Shown here piece by piece: positions 8,154 through 15,519 of a stretch of DNA of 64,000 bases. Positions within the stretch are counted from its first letter, which is position 1; each line of letters opens with the position of its first letter. A program made the position numbers and the translations under genes. The notes below the pieces were generated by a model. That model saw only the letters and a list, made by a program, of their open reading frames with translations, had not been told where the DNA came from and ran no database searches. This DNA is from Leadbetterella lacunae (GTDB taxonomy: Bacteria; Bacteroidota; Bacteroidia; Cytophagales; Spirosomataceae): NCBI RefSeq assembly GCF_042649125.1, contig NZ_JBHRYQ010000001.1, positions 4,216,001 to 4,280,000 on the forward strand, written 5' to 3'.

Positions 8154-8813
8154 AACAGTACGTTCAAGTTTCCACTTGCGGGTCCATTCTAAAGCCCCCA
8201 CTACCGCAATAATGCAAAAACCTAGATAGAGCAAAGCATACAGTTTAACGTCTTTTACAAAATACATATACGTACTTATTATGTCTATTACGAGCCACAT
8301 CCACCACGCTTCCACGTTTTTTCGTATCAACATAAAAGTAGCCACAATGCTCATGACTGTAGTGAATGAATCTGTATAAGGAAAAGCACTCGGTAGGCTA
8401 AATATCGCAGGAAATAGTTCATGTAGATTTTTAGAAAAAGTGCCGAGTAAAAAAGTAGCTACCAAACCTATACCTATCAAAATGGCAGAGGTTTTAAGTG
8501 GTAACATAGATATTTTGAGCTCTTTTTTATGGTTGGCTTCTACTTCTTTCGGGAACTTCCATGACCAAAAACCTATGATGTTTGTGATAAAGAAAAACAC
8601 CTGTAAAAGCATATCTGGATATAGCTGAATCTGATAAAATAGAATAAATGCCAATGATACACTTGACAAACCCACCACCCAAGACCAAACGTTTTCTTTG
8701 TACGATAGCCAAACGGCGTAAGCCCCAGTCAGTGTAGCCCAAAATTCTAGGTGGCTCATGTCGTAGCCAAAAACAGAAAAGAAGATATTTTTTATATCAA
8801 AAATTGGTGGCAC
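8145..8813 (-). CDS. pnuC: PnuC family nicotinamide mononucleotide / vitamin transporter
   Basis: A membrane protein with about seven helices. 'WLSYKENVWSWVVGLSS' near the N-terminus, 'LYPDMLLQVFFFITNIIGFW' and the late 'AWWMWLVIDIISTYMYFVKD' are PnuC signatures for facilitated uptake of nicotinamide riboside; paralogues carry other B vitamins, so the substrate is not certain. The longest frame begins at 8864 but overlaps the DUF2480 gene by 50 bp. A GTG at 8811-8813, just after that gene's stop, gives a normal 222-residue length, and I prefer it; ATG at 8759 is another possibility. It appears to be the last gene of a minus-strand unit running from 12175. Confidence 0.9.
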   Translation of the reverse strand: MPPIFDIKNIFFSVFGYDMSHLEFWATLTGAYAVWLSYKENVWSWVVGLSSVSLAFILFYQIQLYPDMLLQVFFFITNIIGFWSWKFPKEVEANHKKELKISMLPLKTSAILIGIGLVATFLLGTFSKNLHELFPAIFSLPSAFPYTDSFTTVMSIVATFMLIRKNVEAWWMWLVIDIISTYMYFVKDVKLYALLYLGFCIIAVVGALEWTRKWKLERTVSA

Positions 8814-8814
8814 T

Positions 8815-9327
8815 TTAGATAGATTTATTTTTAAATAGTGGAACCGTACTACACGGCTCACCAAACATGAGGCTTTTCACTATTGGTTTAAGCAAGCGTG
8901 TGATTTCTACATAAACCGAAGTGGGTATTTGTGCATTGCTGCATCCTTTTACCACTACTCTTTGTCCTTTGAATTGCTCTAAGTTTAAGTTTTTTAAAGC
9001 TTCCTCGTATAGTTTTTTTTCGAGGTCTTCGAAGTTTCCGAAAACCACCATGTGTGCAAATGGCTCTAAATAAATGGCCAAAAGCATATAGGCCCATGTT
9101 GGAATAATGGCATCGGCTGAGCAGATTACGGACACATTTTTATCTTTATAAACGGACCAATCGTGATTTTTCAAAAATTCCCTGAAGTCTTTCTCTTTCA
9201 AAATTAACTCCATAAAAAGATTGTCTTTCAGGTCATATTGTACACGTTCTCCCGGATGGAAATAATCTTCCAAGTCTAAACTGATGAGACCGCTTGATGC
9301 TACTTTGTTAACTATTTCTGCTTCCAT
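8815..9327 (-). CDS. DUF2480 family protein
   Basis: A 170-residue soluble protein that matches DUF2480, a family I know only from Bacteroidota: 'IVNKVASSGLISLDLEDYF', 'LILKEKDFREFLKNHDWS' and 'CSADAIIPTWAYMLLA' are its conserved blocks. No biochemical role is established. The Cys and Asp in 'CSADA' and a second Cys in 'VVKGCSNAQIP' are conserved-looking and could bind metal, which is only inference. The gene is packed between a membrane-protein gene (9 bp upstream) and pnuC, and is probably part of the same transcript. Confidence 0.85.
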   Translation of the reverse strand: MEAEIVNKVASSGLISLDLEDYFHPGERVQYDLKDNLFMELILKEKDFREFLKNHDWSVYKDKNVSVICSADAIIPTWAYMLLAIYLEPFAHMVVFGNFEDLEKKLYEEALKNLNLEQFKGQRVVVKGCSNAQIPTSVYVEITRLLKPIVKSLMFGEPCSTVPLFKNKSI

Positions 9328-9336
9328 AATTTTCTT

Positions 9337-10251
9337 TTATAGCTCTTCAACAATATTTTCGTCGTCAAAGTTTTCTGTTGGGGCAATGCGTCGCACAGGG
9401 GCAGGATATTTTTCTAAAAATGGAATAGTAATATATTGACTCAAAACTTTTAGAAACGTACGAATAAATGAAAGTATTTGTTGAAAAATGAAAACTATAA
9501 AAATACTAAAGCCAGAGGTCATTCCGAAAGCGTTTTCGAGAAGCAAATACAAAAGACTAAAAAGACCGCCAGTAAGTATGATAAAATAAAATAAAACGAG
9601 GGTCTTCATGTTTTTGAAAATATAGCCAAAGCTTTTCCAAAATGCCGGCCAAGGCTTAAGGTTATCATCTTCGAAAATCATGCTGCGGGCGTAGTCGCCT
9701 AAAACTATTACAAAACTGATAAAAAACAAGAGGATCAAAATAGGAGGGAGCATGGCAAAGAAATAGTCTTTCTCGTTACCGCCTTCGCCAATAGACGCAA
9801 AAATAAAGAAGAACATACCCGAAAATGCGATTAAACACAACAGGAATATCAACTGAAAAATCAAGAAAAGTGCGTATTTGAAGAAGTTTTTACTTGAATT
9901 TGCCCAAAACCTATTGAGGTCAAACTTTTCAGAATAGGCTTTTGCCTCTCCGATTATTCCACCTGCAAAAAACACCTGGATAGCCATATAAACTACGCCT
10001 AAAATCATGATTAAAGGCAAAAATGGCCTAAATGCTTTTCCTGATTGAATCATGAAATCACTAAAAATCATGAAGTCAAACTTAGGGAGTAGCTGCTCTA
10101 ATGCAATGGAGTTGTTGGCTTCATTGAGGATGGTAACATAAAATGGACGAGCCACCACAAATGCCAATACAAAGCTTACAGCATAGATTAAGACCACCAA
10201 AGGCCATTTTTTTTGAAGCGAAGAAAAAGCGTTTTTTAGAATCTGAAACAT
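9337..10251 (-). CDS. Hypothetical polytopic membrane protein
   Basis: I do not recognise a named family, though the arrangement resembles the glycerophosphodiester phosphodiesterase-associated or DUF4013-type membrane domains. The 304-residue sequence has six strong hydrophobic segments (about residues 15-36, 75-100, 125-150, 165-190, 220-240 and 250-275). The C-terminus 'FENFDDENIVEEL' is acidic (preceded by Thr-Glu-Asn in the frame) and should be cytoplasmic. A repeated 'FWxxxxK(N/S)F(F/G)' pattern precedes helices 3 and 5, hinting at an internal duplication. It sits 9 bp upstream of the DUF2480 gene and 33 bp downstream of the MazG-like gene. Confidence 0.55.
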   Translation of the reverse strand: MFQILKNAFSSLQKKWPLVVLIYAVSFVLAFVVARPFYVTILNEANNSIALEQLLPKFDFMIFSDFMIQSGKAFRPFLPLIMILGVVYMAIQVFFAGGIIGEAKAYSEKFDLNRFWANSSKNFFKYALFLIFQLIFLLCLIAFSGMFFFIFASIGEGGNEKDYFFAMLPPILILLFFISFVIVLGDYARSMIFEDDNLKPWPAFWKSFGYIFKNMKTLVLFYFIILTGGLFSLLYLLLENAFGMTSGFSIFIVFIFQQILSFIRTFLKVLSQYITIPFLEKYPAPVRRIAPTENFDDENIVEEL

Positions 10252-10284
10252 GGTTTATTTTTATTGCTTTCAAAATTAAGACAT

Positions 10285-10611
10285 TTAAAATAGCTTTTCA
10301 TTGTTTTTATGTCTTTCAAAATCTCTTTTTGTTTTTTTAGCCAAATTATCAGCAAAGGCTTCGCTCAGGTTTATGCCTGTTTGGTTAGCCAAACATATAA
10401 GCACAAACAGTACGTCAGAGAGCTCATCGCCGAGGTCTTTGTTTTTATCAGATTCTTTTTCGGACTGTTCTCCGTACCTTCGTGCCATAATTCGGGCCAC
10501 TTCGCCCACTTCTTCCATCAGTATGGCGGTGTTGGTGAGTTCATTAAAATATCGAACACCTACGGTGTTTATCCACTCGTCTACGGTGGATTGTGCCTGA
10601 GCTAAGGTCAT
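10285..10611 (-). CDS. MazG-like nucleotide pyrophosphohydrolase
   Basis: The 108-residue all-alpha protein has the metal-binding pattern of MazG/YpjD-type enzymes: 'LMEEVGEVARIMARRYGE' gives the first ExxE pair and 'DLGDELSDVLFVLICLAN' gives the ExxD pair. Such enzymes hydrolyse non-canonical NTPs to NMP and pyrophosphate and act as dimers or tetramers. The single domain and short length put it in the MazG-related group rather than the two-domain E. coli MazG. It starts 6 bp after the stop of the secreted-protein gene upstream, indicating cotranscription. Confidence 0.88.
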   Translation of the reverse strand: MTLAQAQSTVDEWINTVGVRYFNELTNTAILMEEVGEVARIMARRYGEQSEKESDKNKDLGDELSDVLFVLICLANQTGINLSEAFADNLAKKTKRDFERHKNNEKLF

Positions 10612-10617
10612 TTGTTA

Positions 10618-11181
10618 TTAATTTGAGTTTGGTGGGCTGATCATTATATGTGCTCTGTGAGTACCTGGGTCCATTATCCACGGGCCACCGCTCACCATTG
10701 GCTTAAGTGGGAGTCCGGTGGTTTCGGGAGTAGCCCAAGGGATATAAACCACATATCTGTAGTTTCCTTTTTCGGCATTTTCTCCATAAAAAATATGTAG
10801 CGTGGAGGCATTTTTGGGCATTTCAAGTTTACCAGACTTGGCCTCACTTTCTCTTATGTCAAATATCTCTTGGTTGGTTTTCTTTTCTTTTTGAAGTTCT
10901 CTTCCGCGGGCCATAAATGGCTCCAGGTCTTTGTGGTAACATGAAACTTGAAAACCTTTTTTGGTAGGGTCGTCTGCTAAGCAAATCTGGTCGTTGGTAC
11001 CTTTTTTGATAATGCTCAATTCGCCATTTGTTCCATATCCCATTACGGTAGCACCTTCTCTCAGTTCTTCAGGAAGTGCAATGGTGGCTTCTTTTATTTG
11101 TTTTTCTATGTTTTGTGCCTGCGAGTTACCAAAACTCAATAGCAATATCCCGGATAATAAGAGTTTAATTATATGTTTCAT
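10618..11181 (-). CDS. Hypothetical secreted protein
   Basis: No family recognised. The 187-residue product has a typical signal peptide (LLLSGILLLSFGNSQAQ, cleavage after AQA or just beyond), so it is periplasmic or exported. The mature region contains two cysteines (in 'QICLADD' and 'VSCYHKD') about 20 residues apart that could form a disulfide. The C-terminal block 'GGPWIMDPGTHRAHIMISPP' looks conserved, with a His pair that might bind metal. The gene lies 4 bp after the ChbG-like deacetylase gene and 6 bp before the mazG-like gene. Confidence 0.5.
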   Translation of the reverse strand: MKHIIKLLLSGILLLSFGNSQAQNIEKQIKEATIALPEELREGATVMGYGTNGELSIIKKGTNDQICLADDPTKKGFQVSCYHKDLEPFMARGRELQKEKKTNQEIFDIRESEAKSGKLEMPKNASTLHIFYGENAEKGNYRYVVYIPWATPETTGLPLKPMVSGGPWIMDPGTHRAHIMISPPNSN

Positions 11182-11185
11182 AGTA

Positions 11186-12175
11186 TTATTTATTTAATTG
11201 GTTTCTTCTGTTTTTAGCTTCTCTCCAAGTGGTCAATACGATGTTGTTTTTTTCTAAATATGCTTTAAAAATAGGGTCTGTCATAGCAAGCATGTCGCCT
11301 TTTCGGGTAGTGCCAGAGCCAGATATTTCGCCAAATATGTCGCTTGGCCATGTGCAATGCATAATTACCATTGTTAAGCCAGGCTTTAGTTTTTCTATAG
11401 TTTCTATATATTTTTTGGTTTTAAAAGCTCGAATCTCTTTGTCTGTGCACGTTTTGCCTTCTGGGCAATCCCAACCGTAGGAGACATTGTGGAGGTCGTC
11501 AAGTACTGGCAAACCCGCATTCCAAAGTTGTTTGCCTATTGCTGTGGTTATTTGAGGTGTTAATCCTGTACTTGCTGTGGTCTCGCTTATCATGGTATTG
11601 TGCCCACCCGGAAACATCACAGGTATTTTTTCTTCCATGCCTACTTTTAGGTAGCGTTCCAAAAATCCTTGAGTCGCAAACAGTGTACCCATGTGGCTAT
11701 CGAGGTGGGTAGGTTCCCATCCCATGGCCCGCGAGCGTTCTAGTTGTGCCCGTATTTCTATCTCTATTTCATCTGGGGTAGCATTTTTTACGGTTCCGGC
11801 CACATTGTCCCACATGGCTCCTTCAGTGTCTACAAGGCCGGGTACTTTAGGTTTACCACTCAGTGGTCCCCACCTGTAATTGTCCCATTCTGAAGTTAAG
11901 GTTAAGTGTAGGCCTGCGTCTATATTTGGGTGTGTTTTTAGGTATTTAAAAAATCCCGGAATCCACGGGCAGGGCATCATCATGCTTAGTGAAGTTGCCA
12001 CGCCGTTTTCCATGGCCTCTATGGCACCTTTATTTGAGTCGAAAGACATTCCTACATCGTCAATGTGTAAAATAAGCACTTTTGCGTTTTTTGGATACCC
12101 CAAAAGTTCCGCATAAGTTTGGGCGAAAAGCAACCCGGGGGAAATTAATGCGAGTATAAGTAAGAGTTTCTTCAT
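11186..12175 (-). CDS. Secreted ChbG/YdjC-like carbohydrate deacetylase
   Basis: The mature protein matches the ChbG/HpnK (YdjC) family, metal-dependent enzymes that remove N-acetyl groups from sugars. 'LILHIDDVGMS' supplies the metal-binding Asp pair, 'PNIDAGLHLTLTSEW' a metal-binding His, and 'PTHLDSHMGTLF' the further His pair. Unlike chitooligosaccharide deacetylase ChbG, it has a signal peptide (KLLLILALISPGLLFAQ), so it acts in the periplasm or outside. The frame extends to 12268, but the ATG at 12175 directly precedes the signal peptide and is preferred, giving 329 residues. It heads the minus-strand unit ending with pnuC. Confidence 0.85.
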   Translation of the reverse strand: MKKLLLILALISPGLLFAQTYAELLGYPKNAKVLILHIDDVGMSFDSNKGAIEAMENGVATSLSMMMPCPWIPGFFKYLKTHPNIDAGLHLTLTSEWDNYRWGPLSGKPKVPGLVDTEGAMWDNVAGTVKNATPDEIEIEIRAQLERSRAMGWEPTHLDSHMGTLFATQGFLERYLKVGMEEKIPVMFPGGHNTMISETTASTGLTPQITTAIGKQLWNAGLPVLDDLHNVSYGWDCPEGKTCTDKEIRAFKTKKYIETIEKLKPGLTMVIMHCTWPSDIFGEISGSGTTRKGDMLAMTDPIFKAYLEKNNIVLTTWREAKNRRNQLNK

Positions 12176-12307
12176 GGTTTTGTTGCTTAAATTTTGTTTA
12201 AATTTTAAAAAAGATTTTAAAATCGCTTTGTCTAGCTTTAACTCAAATTTAAGAACTTTCTGTTTCAAATACCTTAAAATTAGGGATTAGTTTTTTGGGA
12301 AAAATGC

Positions 12308-12343
12308 ATAAAAAATCCCCTTCGATTTTGGTCAAAGGGGATT
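12308..12343 (-). terminator. Terminator of the nitroreductase gene
   Basis: A 9-bp stem, AATCCCCTT with AAGGGGATT (12314-12343), is followed on the minus strand by a run of T (12308-12313 read in reverse). It lies 24 bp past the stop codon of the minus-strand nitroreductase gene. Confidence 0.85.
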
Positions 12344-12366
12344 AAATGAAATCTTTTTGGACTTAA

Positions 12367-12999
12367 TTAGTCAATAAAATTCAGGAATTTATCCTTTGGT
12401 GTTCTTACCTTTTTAAGGTTTGCCAACCAGTCGTTTGCTGTGTCTCTATATCCCAAAGGCAATATCGCCGTACTTCTTAATCCTTTTTCAGAAAGATTTA
12501 AAAGCTTGTCTAATTCTGCTGCATTAAATCCTTCCATCGGTGTAGCGTCTACTTTTTGTTCAGCTGCTGCTGCCATTGCTAGTCCTAAAGAGATGTACGC
12601 TTGTTTTGCTGCATGTGCAAAATTTTGCTCTGCTGACATTGGAGTCAACATGCCAATCAAGTTTTTACGATAATCGTCTGTTGCACTATCAGGAAGGCCT
12701 CTTTCGGCGTTCATTCTGCTAAATACCTCGTTTATTCTTTCTTCGGTGTACTTGTCCCAAGCCGCAAATACCAACAGGTGCGAACCGTCTACTATTTGGC
12801 TTTGACCAAATGCTATCGGTTGAATTTGTGCTTTTAATTCGGGACTTGTAATAACGAAAATCTCAAATGGCTGTAGGCCAGACGAGGAAGGTGCTAACCA
12901 AGCAGCTTCTAAAATGTAATCCACTTTTTCTTGAGATACAGTTTCACCGTTCATTTTTTTGGTGGCGTATCTCCAATTCAAATCTTCTATTAAACTCAT
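12367..12999 (-). CDS. NAD(P)H-dependent nitroreductase family oxidoreductase
   Basis: A 210-residue FMN-dependent oxidoreductase of the NfsB/NfnB type. The N-terminal 'WRYATKKMNG' with the FMN-phosphate-binding Arg, 'EAAWLAPSSSGLQPFEIFVI' and the late 'GLRSTAILPLGYRD' are family marks. Such enzymes form FMN-bound homodimers and reduce nitro compounds or quinones using NAD(P)H. No signal peptide is present. It is transcribed alone with its own terminator, and its upstream spacer of 58 bp separates it from a minus-strand membrane-protein gene. Confidence 0.92.
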   Translation of the reverse strand: MSLIEDLNWRYATKKMNGETVSQEKVDYILEAAWLAPSSSGLQPFEIFVITSPELKAQIQPIAFGQSQIVDGSHLLVFAAWDKYTEERINEVFSRMNAERGLPDSATDDYRKNLIGMLTPMSAEQNFAHAAKQAYISLGLAMAAAAEQKVDATPMEGFNAAELDKLLNLSEKGLRSTAILPLGYRDTANDWLANLKKVRTPKDKFLNFID

Positions 13000-13057
13000 G
13001 TATGTATAATTAATGTTTATACATCAAACCACTGAGTTAGGTATAGAGTTCAAAAAA

Positions 13058-13486
13058 TCATAAATAATATTTTTCTCTGATTTGAAATAAAAAGAAACCA
13101 CCTATCAAAAAACCTATGATAAATGAGAGTATATGAAAGCTAACAATACTCGACAAAAGCGATAGTAGGAAACTGTAATACGAAAACTCCCACCCTCGTC
13201 TTTTTCGGTCAATAAGGGCTTTGATTGCCAAAATACTTATTAAAATAGAAAGCAATGAAATGGAGATTGCCAAAGCACCCAAAAAATCAAAACTAAACAT
13301 GGAGATCAAACCCGCAAAAGTACCCAGGCCCATAGCAATAAGGCTCAGCGGCAAGAAAATGACCATCAGCCAAGGGCCATATTTAGCAATTAGTTCTTTC
13401 CATTCGGCTGGAATTTGAAAAGGGGCTTTTTCGGTAAAAAGCGGTAAAAGTTCTTTTTCAAGAGGTAAAGTAGGGCTAACTTCCAT
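13058..13486 (-). CDS. Hypothetical small membrane protein
   Basis: No named family. The 142-residue protein starts with about 35 polar residues ('LPLEKELLPLFTEKAPFQIP') followed by three or four hydrophobic helices (about 38-62, 68-90 and 105-140). The motif 'KALIDRKRRGW' between helices 2 and 3 is typical of small Bacteroidota membrane proteins annotated as hypothetical. The start ATG at 13486 is the only candidate that keeps the polar N-terminus. Confidence 0.55.
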   Translation of the reverse strand: MEVSPTLPLEKELLPLFTEKAPFQIPAEWKELIAKYGPWLMVIFLPLSLIAMGLGTFAGLISMFSFDFLGALAISISLLSILISILAIKALIDRKRRGWEFSYYSFLLSLLSSIVSFHILSFIIGFLIGGFFLFQIREKYYL

Positions 13487-13581
13487 GGCAAAACATAATT
13501 AACTTTGAATAATATAAGATGCAAATAAAAATATGAAAGTAAGCTGAAGTTTAAGTTTCATGGCTTAAAGCTGAGAAAGTA

Positions 13582-14532
13582 TCAAAACATAGATTTGTAC
13601 CCAGCAGAGCTAAAATTAATATTGTCAGATGGTTTTAGGTCTTCAAACTCCATTTCCATGGTTTCGCCTTTGTCGCCAACAGCGGTGTAACCCAATACCA
13701 TGCGGCCTTCTTTGGCCATTTTAGCCAGTTCTGGGTGGGCATTGTATGCCATATAGTTTTTTTGTGAAGCTTTCATTCCAAAAGGAGATCCGCCTTGTGA
13801 CATTTTAGCTGCCATTTGGGCCATTTCGCCCACTTTGTTTTGACTAATCCACATAATCACATTCTCTTTGTCTTTATCGGTTTTTACTTGGTAGCCGTCA
13901 CATTTGTAACCTGCTATAGTTTTGGTTTGTCCAGTTTTGGTGATGGTCATTTTCTCACTATCTTTTTCTGCCATATCCGCTATTGGGTCATTTTTAAAGC
14001 CCATGCCCATCACTGATTTTTGACCGTTTGAGTTTAAAAATGTAAACATCTTTTGCTGCTCAAAATCCATTATCATGGCATCCATACTGCCTGAGGCTTT
14101 GGCCATATCTGGGTTGTCAGAGCCCAAAAACTTCACACCTACAGATTGTAAATCTTTTCCAAACATATATTTCATTCGCATGGTAAATTTCTCTTTGGTT
14201 TTGGCATTTTCAGTGATGACTTTCATGGTCATTGATGAGCCAAAGGCATAACTTGCTTTGGGAGTGCCACCCATATTTAAGCCTTTCAAAAACCCACTTA
14301 CATCCGGCTGAGCGTTGGTTTCGGTACTTTCTTCTGATTCAGACTTTGATGTATTTTTGTCTTTTTTCTTTGGACTAAACAGGCCGTCGAGTGCCTTGTC
14401 AATACTTTCATCCATTTTCTGATTGACCTTATTTTCTGCTTTTCTTTTTGCCACATCTTTGGGGTTCCAGATTTGGGCTGAAGTGAAATGGAAACTCGCT
14501 AATAATAAGATACTTAAAAGTATATTTTTCAT
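13582..14532 (-). CDS. DUF4412 domain-containing secreted protein
   Basis: A signal peptide (NILLSILLLASFHFTSAQ) precedes a Lys/Glu-rich low-complexity region (residues about 25-75, 'PKKKDKNTSKSESEES') and then a DUF4412-type domain from residue 95. 'GYKCDGYQVKTDKDKENVI' followed by 'MWISQNKVGEM' is the conserved core of that domain. The role is unknown; the fold resembles outer-membrane lipoprotein chaperones (LolA/B-like beta sheets), so ligand binding at the envelope is possible. It stands alone, with about 95 bp upstream of the 13486 gene and 227 bp between it and the LytTR regulator. Confidence 0.8.
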   Translation of the reverse strand: MKNILLSILLLASFHFTSAQIWNPKDVAKRKAENKVNQKMDESIDKALDGLFSPKKKDKNTSKSESEESTETNAQPDVSGFLKGLNMGGTPKASYAFGSSMTMKVITENAKTKEKFTMRMKYMFGKDLQSVGVKFLGSDNPDMAKASGSMDAMIMDFEQQKMFTFLNSNGQKSVMGMGFKNDPIADMAEKDSEKMTITKTGQTKTIAGYKCDGYQVKTDKDKENVIMWISQNKVGEMAQMAAKMSQGGSPFGMKASQKNYMAYNAHPELAKMAKEGRMVLGYTAVGDKGETMEMEFEDLKPSDNINFSSAGYKSMF

Positions 14533-14759
14533 GAGGTTTGATATTTAGTAATTAAAATTAGAATATTATTTCCTTTCTTTTAGAGGTTCTTAAAACAAAA
14601 GAATTAGAATTTTATTTAATGGAAAATTAGGTGTCCAAATGTGTGATAGTTACTTGATAATAGACGAAGTTATACGAAATAAAGGCAAGAGTTTTTGGTA
14701 CTGAGTAGATGGTTCAGTTTGCTGTGTGGATTTCTGTTTTTATTGAGAACTTGGTTTCT

Positions 14760-15515
14760 TTATTTGTTTTTGATATTGAGTTTAGAAAGCGTAAAATCTT
14801 TCCGAAGTCGAGAAATGGGTACTTCGTAGCCATCTTTGGTGAGCAATGCTCCACCGCCAGTTTTTAAATATTTTTCTACAAAATCTAAGTTTACCAAATG
14901 CGAATTGTGAATTCTCAAAAAGTTGCTTTCTTTGAGCGATTCTTCTATCTCTTTGAGTGTTTTACAGATCACGAGCGACTTTTTGTTATCCATAAAAATC
15001 TTAACATAGTTGCTGTCCGATTCAAACCTTATGATGTGGTTCAGCTCCACAAACTCGTAGCCCTCCATGGTAGGCAAAGCTATTTTTTTTGGTTTTTGCT
15101 CAGTCGGCTGCATTATCTCCAAAAGGTACTTTAACCTGTCTTCTGACTGTATATCACGTTTTTTTGCTCCCAACCTATTCAAGGATGCCGCAAGTTCCAT
15201 TTCGTCTAATGGCTTTAGGAAATAGTCAAATGCACTGTACCGGAAAGCCTTCAAGGCAAACTCATTGTAAGCGGTCAGAAATATGACTTCAAAGTCAAAT
15301 GGTTGCAGGGCTTTCAAGAGTTCGAAACCGTTTAGACGTGGCATTTCTATGTCTAATATCAGCAAGTCAATCGGCGTGGCAATCAGGAATTCTTTGGCGG
15401 CCACAGGGTCATTAAAACTCTTGAGGAGCTCTATTTCGGGGCATTTTTTTGACAAAAAGAAACCCAATGTTTCAGTGCTATGAAGTTCGTCGTCGAGTAT
15501 TACGGTTTTTATCAT
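14760..15515 (-). CDS. LytTR-type response regulator
   Basis: An N-terminal receiver domain (residues 1-120) has the phospho-acceptor in 'LLILDIEMPRLNG' and the switch Lys in 'YFLKPLDEMEL'. A C-terminal LytTR DNA-binding domain (about 145-245) has 'HIIRFESDSNYVKIFM' and 'FLRIHNSHLVNLDFVEKYLK', both typical. It forms a two-component pair with the large sensor kinase encoded 4 bp upstream, and the pair should be translated from one mRNA. Targets are unknown. LytTR regulators usually control exported products or surface traits. Confidence 0.95.
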   Translation of the reverse strand: MIKTVILDDELHSTETLGFFLSKKCPEIELLKSFNDPVAAKEFLIATPIDLLILDIEMPRLNGFELLKALQPFDFEVIFLTAYNEFALKAFRYSAFDYFLKPLDEMELAASLNRLGAKKRDIQSEDRLKYLLEIMQPTEQKPKKIALPTMEGYEFVELNHIIRFESDSNYVKIFMDNKKSLVICKTLKEIEESLKESNFLRIHNSHLVNLDFVEKYLKTGGGALLTKDGYEVPISRLRKDFTLSKLNIKNK

Positions 15516-15519
15516 TTCG

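Noticed and set aside
8814..8864. A longer PnuC N-terminus starting at 8864
   Set aside because: It would overlap the upstream DUF2480 gene by 50 bp and add residues not typical of PnuC; the GTG at 8813 directly after that gene's stop fits better.
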